Shown: positions 1-11,900 of the stretch, piece after piece | Layout: every line of letters begins with the position of its first letter | Numbering within the stretch: position 1 is the stretch's first letter | From: Notamacropus eugenii | Lineage: Eukaryota > Chordata > Mammalia > Diprotodontia > Macropodidae | Reading direction: 5' to 3' | Length of the DNA stretch: 64,000 nt | Assembly: GCF_028372415.1 (NCBI RefSeq) | Contig: NC_092876.1 | Span: 58,552,385 to 58,616,384, forward strand | Position numbers and translations under genes: made by a program | Notes under the pieces: generated by a model | The model's database searches: none | The model's input: the letters and a program-made list of their open reading frames with translations, nothing else | Told to the model about the DNA's origin: nothing

Positions 1-260
1 TTTAGCTGAAACGTGCAGGAAGCCAGGGAAGCCAGAAGGCAGAGATGAGGAGGGAGGGAATTCCAGGGATAGAGCGAGGCCAGAGAAAGTACTTGGTCAA
101 CAGATGGAGTTTTTGAGGAACATCCAGGAGGCCAGAGTCACTAGACCAAAGAGTACATGGAGGGGATGTAAAGAGTAAGAAGACTGGTGAGGTAGGAAAG
201 GGCATAAAAAGTCAAGGAGATGATTTCCTACTTGATCCCTGGAGTTGATGGGGAACCAAG
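1..260 (+). repeat. Old LINE fragment, probably L2-type
   Basis: Resembles the purine-rich stretch (gaggcagagatgaggag, agaagactggtgaggtagg) of a repeat seen again at 17640-17880 and 46595-47235. Class assignment is from memory. Confidence 0.4.
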
Positions 261-394
261 TATTTGAAGAGCTGTCATATGGTGGGAAGAATGGGTAGAA
301 GTGGCAAAGAGGTGAATTGGGGTCAAAATGTCAAGAAAAACTGCCTAAAAAAGAGAGCTGCTTCAAAGCGAAATAACAACATGGTAAGGGAATG

Positions 395-480
395 GGTCCA
401 GTTCTTGGAGGTCTTTCAACAGAGGCTGGACAACTGTCATCAAAGATGTTATAGAGGGAATTCCTTTTGTATAGGTCAGG
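395..480 (+). repeat. L3/CR1-like LINE 3' fragment
   Basis: Contains GGAGGTCTTTCAACAGAGG and AGATGTTATAGAGGGAATTC, typical of the CR1/L3 3' end. A small open frame over it is not a gene. Confidence 0.45.
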
Positions 481-779
481 TTACATGGCCCTCGGGTCTT
501 CTCCATTTCCAAAGTTCTCCCCCTAGGAAGACTTTTCTAAGCATCCCAGTTCAGTGTGCTTTTTCCTAGCTCTGATTTATCTTACAGGCCTTGAGTTGGG
601 TTCAAAGTACTAGAAATGGAGATGAGTCAGGACTGGGGGAGCAAGAACCAACAATATCCATATAATAATAATACCTCACATTGACATCAGCTTTAAGGCT
701 TTTAAGCTGTTTTCCATAAATGAACTCATTTGATCCCCACAAGAGAGAGGAGAGGGTCTGAGGACTTAGAGATGGAAGG

Positions 780-1085
780 GATGTAAAAAGTCACATGATT
801 AGAGTCTCCCCCTCCTCACCTTCTGCTTCATGGAATGCCTTCAAGGCTCAGTGTGACCTGCTCTTCTGATTCCTCCTAGTTGTTAGCGCCCCCTATTCAA
901 CTGCCCCCCGAAATCGTTGCTTCTATATATTTTGGTTTATCCATCTCTGTACATTCTGTACATTTTCCTCAATAGAATATAATCTTCTTAATAAGGTCAG
1001 GAATTCCCTCATCTTCATTGTTATATCCTATGGTGCCTGGCACTTAGTAGGCACTTAATAAATACTTGTTGATCTAGATTGAATT
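780..1085 (+). repeat. L2 LINE 3' end
   Basis: Ends with GTGCCTGGCACTTAGTAGGC and ACTTAATAAATACTTGTTGA, the hallmark L2 tail, preceded by the expected pyrimidine-rich 3' UTR. Confidence 0.65.
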
Positions 1086-2057
1086 GAGGTTAACAAATGA
1101 GGAAACTGAGTCCCAGAGAAGGGAAGACCTTCACAAGATCTCCTAGAGTTTGTGGCTGAGCCACTGGCCTTGACTGTGGTGTCCCTAGGATCTCATGATA
1201 ATGACCAGTTCTCATGAAGCTCCTGAGTGGATTCCTGACAGTAGATCAGTGTTCCTTTTAAAGTGAAACAAATTACTTTTGGATCGTAGAGAAGAGGATC
1301 CATCTCCATTCATTGGAAGAGACTGTCCTCATGATAGTGTCTCATGGACTTGTTAGTTACAAGATGGAGAGCATTTTAATGTAAAGCATTTTAATAAGGG
1401 CTTGGGGAAATCCATGATGACAGGTATATAATGGGAACATTGAAGGCTCAACAGATTTGATCTGCAATATAGGATTTAGGGCTTGAAGGTATCACTAGTC
1501 CCATCCCCGTGTTTTACAGAGGAAGAAACTGAGACCCAGAGAGAAGAAATTATTTACCCAAGGTCTCTCAGACTAGATCATAAGATAATAAGATTATAGA
1601 TATGAAGCTGGAAGTCTATCTAGGCTAACCTTCACCCATCCATTTTACAGATGAGGACCCTGAAGCCCAGAGGAGGAGTGTCTTATCCAAAGTCACACAG
1701 GTAGTGAGCAAAAGAGCTTGTATTCAAACCTGAGTCACCTGGCTCCAAATCCAGTGAGTACCCTTCCCAACATCCCCATGTGGAAGGTCCTGCTCCCTCC
1801 TCTCCACTTAGGTGTTTTCCACAAGACCATTCCCCAAGGCCATGGACTTTCATTTTAGATTCAGCAACATTCTCCTTGGAAATTCAAGAGGACAGTGAAG
1901 AAATAACAGCAGCTGGAAAAGGAAGCTAACCCTTCAGAGCAACCTTGGGAGGTAGATGCTGATATTATTCCCATTTTATAGGTGAGGAAACTGAGGCAGG
2001 CAGAGATTAAGTTACTTGCCCAGCTTCAGTACTCTATCCATTGCACTACCTAGCTGC
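1086..2057. repeat. Cluster of MIR/CORE-like SINE fragments
   Basis: Three pieces with the shared core (TTTTACAGATGAGG.AACTGAG, AAAGTCACACAGGTAGTGAG) near 1090-1180, 1490-1800 and 1930-2057. Between them (1180-1490) I recognise nothing. Confidence 0.55.
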
Positions 2058-2590
2058 CTTGAAAATATAATGCACTGCTTCTTGATAATTTCTTGAAAGA
2101 TGATGTCTAGGCTCTTTTTTTGATCATGGCTTTCAGGTAGTCCCATAATTTTTAAATTGTCTCTCCTGGATCTATTTTCCAGGTCAGATGTTTTTCCAGT
2201 GAGATATTTCACACTGTCTGCTATTTTTTTGTTCCTTTGGTTTTACTTTATAATTTCTTGATTTTTCATAAAGTCATTAGCTTCCATCTGCTCCATTCTA
2301 ATCTTTCAGAAATTATTTTCTTCAGTGAGCTTTTGGACCTCCTTTTCCATCTGGCCAATTCTGCTTTTTAGGGCATTCTTCTCCTCATTGACATTTTGGA
2401 TCTCTTTTGCCATTTGGGTTAGTCTGTTTTTTAAAGCGTTATTTTCTTCAGCATTTTGGGGGGTCTCCTTTACCAAGCAGTTGATTCATTTTTCATGATT
2501 TTCTTGCATTGCTCTCATTTCTCTTTCCAATTTTTACTTTACTTGTCTTATTTGATTTTCAAGATCCTTTTTGAGCTCTTCCATGACCTG
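2058..2590 (-). mobile_element. L1 LINE fragment, ORF1 region
   Basis: The minus-strand frame at 2212-2012 reads SDLENRSRRDNLKIMGLPES, the conserved L1 ORF1 motif. The rest is coiled-coil-coding ORF1 sequence with breaks. Homologous to 27.5-28.3 kb in this window. Confidence 0.75.
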
Positions 2591-4589
2591 AGAGCATATA
2601 GAGTATAATAGCAAGGCAGACTCAGGCTAGACTTGAGAAGCAACTTCCTGTCTCTCAATTCTACATTTACATGAACTACAGGGAGAGAAATTCCCTCCCA
2701 ATCCTAACACTTGGTTATAATAATTACCTCATTTTTAGCCTAGGGAACAATATAGTGGCTCCTAAGGTCCACTTAATTCTCACTGGTTTGCCTTTGAGGA
2801 GTTTATTTTCCGTAAAAAAAAATCTGAGTTTAGTTGCAACTGCTCCAAGCCTCCAGTTAGGAAAATTCCAATTACCTAACCCTATATCTATATCTATTTT
2901 TATTTATCCCCTGACCTCTTTATGGCTGAGGTAAAATTCAGTTTACTTGAAATGTATGGGTAATGAAACAGCAAATAATATTATAGTATCTGTAGATAAC
3001 CAGGAAGTAGGAAGGCACATTAAAGAAAGAGCTGACTTTTTCTTGGGCCTTCCCTTATTTTGGGTACCCCTCTCTGAGATAGCTCTCATTTTTTTACTAT
3101 CTCTCCTCTCTGCTACATCTCTGTCCCAGTTTTGCTCCATTTGCTCTAACCCCTTGAATCCAGGCTCTCAGAACCTCTTTTCCACCCTGAGATGGTTTCT
3201 TTTCCATCCTGAGATGGTTTCTCCTTTTTACTCAAATTGCTTAGGGCATGACCCATTTTTCTCACTGATTGGCTTTGATTGATTTGAGGAGGTATACAGG
3301 CCCTGCTCACATCCAGTATGATTGAATCAAAACTCTAGTCTAGGCACCAACCCAAATGGGATGATTTTGATCCCACTTTTACCCAAGGAGAGCTTGAACA
3401 ACAGGATAAATAAAGGTCTATTTGACAAGCATTTATTACATATCTTTTTCAAGATCAGGATTGTACAAGGCATTCTTTAGAGAGAAGACAAGATCTCTAC
3501 CTTTCAGAAGCTGAGGAGAGAAGACTACAGAAAGACACTCTACAGGCATTCTCACCTTTATAATAAAACAAGAGCTAGCATTTATAAAGCACTTTTAAGG
3601 TTTGCAAAGCACTTTACACCTATGATCACATTTGATCTTTTTTGATTATAGAGGTATACTGGAATCTGTTCCTACTGGCTTGAGAGAGTTGATTGTTAAA
3701 TTTCTAACAACCATTTATACCTCAGCAAGCTACAAACCAAGATCTGAGTTATTGTTTTGTTAATTATCTAAATGGAAAAAGTGGTAATAACACAGATTAA
3801 AATTTAAAAGGATGTCATGTGCACTTTTTTTTTTCAGGGAGACTGTTGTTAGACATTTACCAGCATACCCTTAATCACAGTTCATAACTAGAAGCCTTTC
3901 TGAAAAGCAGAAGTGGAAGATTCCCCACCTGTACAATGTGGAAGTTGGGTTAACTGGTCTCTAAGGTCCCTTTTAGCTCTAAATCCTATAAGATCACTAC
4001 AGATCATTTAAAGGGCTTCACAAATTTGGTTAAGTATAAGTTTGTCATTGCCCATCATCACCACCAATTGGAAGTTGAGTATCATTCAAGTAAAAAGCTG
4101 ACTTATGTTTTGGAGCCCAAAGAGGCCTAGAGTCATTGAACTTCAGAGTTCATCTAGGTCAACCCCTATAAGAACAGTAATCCTCTCTATGACAAGATAT
4201 AACCATGGACCACAGATAACCATGAAATCTTTCCTATGACATCCATGGTCAACCAGTTTATCCTTGAAGATCTCCCGTGATAGGGAACTAACCCACTAGC
4301 ACCAGAACCAGCCTGTGCTTGGACTACTCCCCCAAGACTAGTTGGAGAAAAGGGGGCATCATTGTTTTTTGATCCAACAGAAGAGGACCAGTTCTGGTGA
4401 AATTTGAATAGGGAGAGTCAAAGGAAGGTGAAAAATGAGGTCATTACTGTCCATCAAGGAAAACTTCTTGGAGGACATAAGCCTTGATCCAAGTAAGTCT
4501 TGTGTCCTTCAACTCTTCCAACGTATTCAAATGTTAAGGGATTTCCTAACCCCTCTCCCCATGTCTCCCCCTTGCCCACTCAGCCCAGA
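2591..4589. other. Intergenic sequence downstream of TAS1R2
   Basis: Repeat pieces at 3420-3540 (L2-like, CAAGCATTTATTACATA), 3555-3660 (SINE head, GTTTGCAAAGCACTTTACA) and 4130-4330 (CR1-like, minus orientation). I see no gene in 2591-3419 and no clear poly(A) signal for TAS1R2. Confidence 0.4.
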
Positions 4590-5518
4590 CTAATCCTTCC
4601 TCATGGTGTAGCCCTGGATCACACTGTTGAAATAGGCCAATGTGTTACGCTCAGGGTAGAAAAGAATCATGTAACACTTGGGACCAAAATACCCCATGCT
4701 GATGCCAAGCAAGTTGATCACTGTGATGGACACATCAAAGATGTTGACTAGAACTCCCTGGTAGACAGACATGAATGTGCAGAGGAAGACAGAAGAGATG
4801 AAGTAGAAGGTCATGCTGAGTGTTATGAACTTGGCTTCATTGTAATTAGTGGGCAGCTCCTTGCCCATGTAGGCAAAACTGAAGCCAAAGACAGAGAGGA
4901 TAAGGTCCAAGCTAGTGTTGAGCAACAAGGCCTTGCCATAGTTGGCGTTGCAGTTGAGAATCATTATCCGGGCATCGTCAGGATCAAATCCGAGGGTGAG
5001 GTTGGTGGGTATGACCATAATGTTGGTAGTCACAATGATCACCTTGAGCAAAGTGATCAGTACCACAAAGACATAGGGCCCATTGTACTTGACCCAGTAA
5101 CTATAGGCACAAGGCAACCGACGTGCCATCTTGAAGATGCAGACAATCTGGAAGGACCGGACAGTGATGCAGGCAATACAGACTGTAAAGCAGAGGGTGA
5201 AGAGGGTCTGGCGGCAGAGGCAGCTGAAGACAGTGGGCTGCCCTATGTACACAGGCACCGAGGCATAGGCCACCAGCAAAGGTGTCAGCATGAGAAAGCA
5301 CATCCGGCCCCCCGCTGAACGCACCATGGGTGTCTGGAAATGTACCCAGAAGATGATGAGGATGGCCAGGGTACTGAGGAAGCCCAGGCTGGCAAAGATG
5401 ACAACAAGGATGGTGGGTGGCTCCTGCCACTCCAGGAACCGCAGGCGCCTTTTGAAACATTGGACATCCCCTTCCTTGGACCACTCATACTCTGGGCAGG
5501 CCTGGCATTCAAAATCAT
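4590..5518 (-). CDS. TAS1R2: TAS1R2 coding exon 6: seven-transmembrane domain and C-terminus
   Basis: 929 nt, residues 528-836 and stop. After the TTATTGCAG acceptor come the last three linker cysteines (FECQAC, VQCF), then seven hydrophobic segments starting at about residue 555. Family signatures include PIVRSAGG-like MVRSAGGRMCFLMLT, YMGKELPTNYNEAKFI, GYFGPKCYMILFYPERNT and a short cytoplasmic tail. No frameshift or stop. Confidence 0.96.
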
Positions 5519-5888
5519 CTGCAATAAGCCAGGTTGAAGGGTGAGGGGTAGAATAAGGAACAGCCCTATCTTCAAAAACAGCCATCCCCCCGCCCATTAG
5601 GATGGGTAGTCAGTGCCAGACAGGTCTGAGCCCTCATCACCTCATATACTTGGGTCAGTGCCATAACCTTTTGCCTGGTACCCACACTTTTGCTTCTATC
5701 CCTCCAATTCCTCTTGACATGGTCATCTTTATAAAACTGTCTTCATCATGTCACTTCTCTGCTCAAGATCCTGTAACAACTCGTTATTACTTGAGGTCCA
5801 TATTCTTCTGCCTGGTATCCAATGCCCTCTACAGCCAATCTACCCACCTAACACTCCTTCTTTCCCCAGTGTCTACCTTCCACACCTG

Positions 5889-5919
<31 letters not shown>

Positions 5920-8900
5920 GCACGCACGCATGCATGCGCACACACATGCACACCTCACTATCTTTGCCCTGGTGCTGGTTCCATCATGCATTCCTTTTCC
6001 TTTCCCATTCTACCTACTCTGGGAAGACCTTCTCCACTTTCTAAAGCCCACAGTCAGCTCCTCTTTCTTCAGTGTGCTGAAGGACTCACTATCTATACTG
6101 ACTATGACTGAAAACACAACCCTTGCTAGGAAGGCAGCACAGTAGAAAGCAGAAAGAGGACTGAACTTGGCATCACAAGAACTGGGCTCAATTCCTCTGA
6201 CATTTACTCACCATGGGTTTTTATGACCTCTCTTGGCCTCAGTTTCCTCATTGGAAAAATGCACCTGAAAATGCATGTACTACCTTACTTCCTAGACCTT
6301 TGTGAGGAAAGTATCATGGAAATCTTAGAGGGCTGTAGAAAGGAGAAGTCATTCCTCATGATGAATAATTATTTATTCTTTGGGTCTTGGTTTTCTCCCG
6401 TGTAAAATGAGGACCATCCCTGCCCAGGTGACATCTTATTTCATCTAGTTGTGGTAAGGATCCCATGAGCTCATGGATAGGAAGGGAATGGAATAACAAA
6501 AATGATAAGCTTTTTTATTATTATATCATGATCTCTGAACCTCAGTTTCTTCTTCTGTATAATGGCTACAATAACACTTGCATCCCAGGGTTGTTATGCA
6601 GAAAATATCTAGGAAAGGATAAAGTATTAGGCGAATATGATTATTGAGTGACACAAGGCTTAGGTGAAGAAGGAGTCAGGACAAATTCCCACTGCATTCT
6701 GGGTTGACCTCACCCTTATGATTCCCATCATTTTGGAGATGTTAAAACTGAAGCAGGAAAAGAAGGGGTGGGGGGTGAAAGTCACTTCTCTAGGCACACC
6801 AAGAAGTAATGGGGGCTTGGAAATTATTCTGGTGATGCCAGGGTCCTGTGGCTTCTAACCAGGGGAAAGCCACTTGGGAAATTGATTCCCCACTCCTAAA
6901 ATGATACTGACACACTACCAGGAGGTTTTGCCTAACTCTGTGGCTTTCTCTGTCATTGATGCTCTCAAATAGGAAAGTGTGGCAAGTGCAAGCCCCCTCT
7001 CCACTCAAGGCTCTCCCAGCCTCCCTAGGTTCTCTCTAGACAGCTTCAAAGGGGATGAGAGACTGGTGCTTTCATTCATACTATTAGGAGTCTTATTGTT
7101 CCATAACTCAATTCACCTGCAGGTGAAAACAGCTTCTCACCTCATCCCATCCCCTGGTGGATCCCTGCACCCTCCGACCAAAACAGGGATTGGCCAGCTG
7201 AAACTGGCCAGATTGGGAAGGCTTATCTATGGGCTCTTTTGGTGGAGTGGGAGGGAGTATCAGTGGTCTGAGGGTCTGAGATGCTGGTACCCTACCCTAC
7301 AGCTTGGCCATCTGGGAGCTTGGGCCTCTGGGCTGGCTGGGGAAGTTACAGGTTCCTACCTGATTGGTTGAGATAGGTCCCAGCCGTGCAGTTGATACAC
7401 TCAAAGCAGCAGATGTGCAGGCCCACTGGCTTCTTCCGCTGACCCAGCTGACAATTCTTGGAGCAGATGGAGGAGGGAACCTGAATCGAGGAGAGCAGAG
7501 AGTTGCTGAGCCACTCTGTTCCCTTCCTGGGTCCTTCCCCTCCAATGCCACTGTGCCCAGCTGAGCTGAGGCCTTTGTCACCAGGACTAGGTTGAGGGTC
7601 TTCTACCTAACTTCTCTGTCCCCTTCTCCAACCCATCCTTCACATGAATATAAAAATAATCATTCCACTCTATGCCTCTGACCATGTCACTTCCCTGCTT
7701 GAGCACCTGCACAATCTCTCTTTGCTAGCCTTTATCTAATACTGTACCTTGTCATGAGTTCTACATTCCAGCCAAAGTAGACCATTAGCTTTTTCCCAAC
7801 CTCAACCTGCCCTCCTTTGCCTCTGTGCATTTCTCCCTTCTCCCTAATGCCTCTGTCTCTCACCTTCATGATCTCTGAAGGGAGCACCGATCCCCACAGA
7901 TTTCTTCTTTTAGAATCTACAATGAGACCTGGGCAAATCCCTTCACCTCTCTGTGTATTCTCTCTTATAAAAAGAAGAGTTTTTACTAAATTTTCTCCAA
8001 AGGCTCTCCAGGAAAGGTCCCTGGGCACTGCTACCCTCACACCATCAAGTCCCTGCCCCAGAACTGACCATGTTGTTGGGTGTGTTCCAAGAGATGTTGG
8101 CAGTCACATTCTGCAACTGCTGTCCTGGTTTGTAGAAGGCGATGCTCTCAAAGGGGTTGCGACCCTCATCCCATTGCCAGTGCACGATCTCTAAGCCCAA
8201 GGGTGGATCTCCATGCTCGTTAAAGAAGATTCTGTGGCCCAATAGGGTAAAGTTCACCTTCCGAATCTCCTGGAGCAACTAGGTTGGGAAAAAACCAAGG
8301 GCAAGGATGGAGCTCACTAACCCCCAAGGAAGGATGCCCCAGTTCTCCATCCCCTTCCCTCAGTCCCAAGATCTGAATCAGTCAGCCAGGCACACAATGA
8401 AAGGCAAAAACACTGTCCCTGCCCCCAAGGAGCTCATAGTATGATGGAGGACACACACACACACACACACACACACAGAGGCACGCACACACACACACAC
8501 GCACACAAGCACGCACGTGGTACAAATGAGAGAAGCACAATATTACAGTGGAAAGGACATGGGTGTGAGAGTCAGAGGATGTTTGATAAGGACAGAAGGT
8601 CCTCCAAGGCTGGGAAGTTATAGGAAGGTGGTTTTAGGTCCAACACCAAGGAGAATTTCCTGGCTGTATAAGGGCACTAGAATGACTTGTCAAAGGACAG
8701 AACAGACACATGTACCTTTAGATGAGTCAATTTTCTTCTGACCTCATTACCCTTCACCCGCTGGACTGTGTTATAGTCCCATCGTTGCTTTGCCTACCTC
8801 CCTACCTCCCTTCTCTTCTTACTGGAACCCATCCCCCATACTGCTCCCAAACCAACGTTCCAAAAATACATATCTCATGCCACATCTAGTAAAAAAAAAA

Positions 8901-11900
8901 ATCTCCAATTGCATCAAATTTCCTTAGCTTGGCATTCAAGGCCCTCTACAATCTGGCCTGCCTACCTTCCCAGGCTTATTTGGATTACTCTCCTTACCTA
9001 CCCTCCAGTGCCCCCTGCGTGGGGCCACCCATCTCCTGATTCAGTGTCCTTGTAAACTCAGAGCTCCATGTCCAGCGTGCATTTCCTCCTGACTTCTGCC
9101 TCATTCCCAGCTTCCTTCAAAGTTCAGACTCGAGGGCCCTGTCCTGGGTGAGACCTTTCTGGATCCCCTCTATTATTTGTGTTGCTGTTTAGTCATTTTT
9201 CAAATGTGTCTGACTCTTCATGACCCCCTTTGTGGGTTTTTGGCAGAGATACTGGAGTGGTTTGCCATTTCCTCCTCCAGCTCATTTGACAGATGAGCAA
9301 ACTGAGGCAGTTTGTTTGTCCAAGGTCACACAACCAGTAAGTGTCTGAATCAGGATTCACATTCAGATTTTCCTGACTCCAAATCCAATACTCTATCCCC
9401 TCACAAGCCTGTGTAGGGTTAGACTTGTTGCTACTGGAAATAAAAGCATTTATACAACACTGAGGTTTGCAGAATGCTTTACCTATATTAGCTCATTTGC
9501 TCCTCAAAGCAGCTATGTAAGGTAAATGCTACTATTTTCCCTACTTTACGGATGAGGAAACTGAGACTACGAGAGATCAAGCAATTTGTCCAGGGTCACA
9601 GAACTAGCAACCCTGGTATCTGAGGCAACATGTGAACTCAGGTCTTCCTTTCTCCAAGCCCAGTACTCTATCAACTGGGTACCCCTATAGGATAGACTCC
9701 TTGCTGCCCCGAAGTCAGCCAGTGGTGGGTCAGTGCCACTCCCCATCCCAAGACAGACTTACCTTCCAGGGATACACCACATCTTTGGAGCAGTTGGTCT
9801 CACTGCAGCCAAGCAGGTGGTGCAGGGCATGGGCCACAGCGTAGACAGCCGAGTAGACGTTGTAGGCCACACGATCCCCAGAGAGGGTGAGGATGCTGCT
9901 GTAGGATTGTATGGTGTTCAGGCAACCATCACATTCCTGGTTGCAGGTGGGCTTCGAGGTGTTCTTGTGCACTAGGGGTTGCTTGACATGAGTCTGTCTG
10001 ACCCTGAAGTCACTGAAGCCTGGGATGGGGATGTTCTGGGTGGCGATGCCCAGAAAGGTGCCAGCTTGCTGGATATGGGGGATGCCATGGAGGACAGGGT
10101 CGACGGACCAGGACTCTGAGGCAATCCATACAGTGCCTGTGAGTTTCTGACTGATGACCTCCTCAAAGAAGTCTAAGAGGGCCATGTCCAGTGACATCAC
10201 AGCCACCACCTTGGCTGTACTTCTCTTGATCTTATCCACTATGACCTCTATCCTTTTCTTATCCTGGGGCATTATGGTCCGGTTGCCCGATGAGACAGGG
10301 AGTGTCTCCTGGAAGGCAATACACACCTCCCGTGATGCCAGCTTCTCATTGAACAGTTGGCTGTTCTCCCGGCCATAATCATCGTTGCTCGCTATGACGA
10401 TGACCCAATTCCATCTGAAGTAACTTATGAGCTGAATCATGGCCTCAACGTGATGCTCGCCACTGGGGATTGTGCGGAATAAAGCCGGGAACTGACTGTT
10501 GTCCCGAAAGTCATCACTGATGGCGCTGTAGCTGATCTGGGAGGTCAGGGAAGAGATGTCATCATCACTGATACTAGCCATAAAAGCAAAAGGAAAACAT
10601 GGGACTTAGGAGGAAACATGGCAGCTGCTCCATCCAACCCTCCCATTTTACAGAGGAAGAAATAGAGACCAGATGTTAAGTGACTGAGGAAGAAAGCAAA
10701 GATGTTTCAACCTAGTTTGACCCTCTGATTTTACAGAAAAGGAGGCTGGGGCTCAGAAAGGTTAATCGAGTTTCCCAAGGTCCTAGAGCTAATAAGTGTC
10801 TGAGGTTGGATTTGCAGCCAGGTCTTCCTGAATCCAGGTCCAAGGCACGCTGCCCTAGGTAGCAAGAATGACTCACCTGTGGAAGGAGAAAGAGGGAAAG
10901 GAGGTTGCTGACAGTGGTGACAGATTCTGAAGTGTCAGGGCCAATGACAGCCACCACACGGGGCTCATAGTGGCTGTAGTCTCGCTGGATGGGCAGATTG
11001 AAGTTCTCCTTGGCCAGAAAGTAGAGGATGGGCTGGATATTGTTGGTAACGTAACATACATCCACCATCTCATACCCCAGCAACAGCCCTGGCAGCAGCC
11101 TACTGTCATTGTTGATCTCCTCCACAGCAAAGCGCATGGCTTGCATCAGATTGTAGCCCAGAACCTTCACGTCATAGCTGAGGGCAGATGCACCAAGGGA
11201 GGTATGGGGAGACAGAGAGAGGAAAGAGATGGAGAAAGAGGGACAAAGAGATGGAGACAGAGAGAGAGGAGAAATGGAGACAGAGAGAGAGGAGAGACAG
11301 AGAGAAACAGACAGAGACAGAGAGAGACAGAGAGAGGAGTCAGAGAAACAGACAGAGACAGAGAGACAGTGAAGAGAGAGAAAAAGAGAGAGAGAGATGG
11401 ATCAACCTCACTCTTACTTTCTATTGTAAAACTAGTATCTGTCCATAGCACCAGTTGCACTGGGGAATTCTGGCCTCTTTACCTAATCATACTCACCACT
11501 AAGATCCTCATCCTTATTTTCCTCATGCCCATTCACTCTCTCACCCTCACTTCCACCATTCCCACCCTCACTTCCACCATCCCCATCCCCATCCCTTTCT
11601 TCACTTTTACACCAACACTGAATTCCACTTTTCCTACTACCATCATTACCATCACCATCGTCTCTTTCACAACCTCCATTTTCACTATCCTCACTCTCCC
11701 CACTTCTGGCTCTACTTTTACCCACTTCATCCCCCTCAATGCTATCACAGTCCTCATTTTCACTGCTCTCCATCACCATTCACCATCACTATCCCTACTA
11801 TTACCATTATCACCATTGTCACTTTCACAACAGTCACCATCACAGGACACCCCAAATAATTACTCGCCACCATCCACATTCCCATCACTCCTCTTTTGAT

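Noticed and set aside
10970-11899. A 309-codon frame rich in Arg/Glu then Ser/Thr/Ile
   Set aside because: It overlaps TAS1R2 exon 2 antisense and then simple repeats; a low-complexity artefact.
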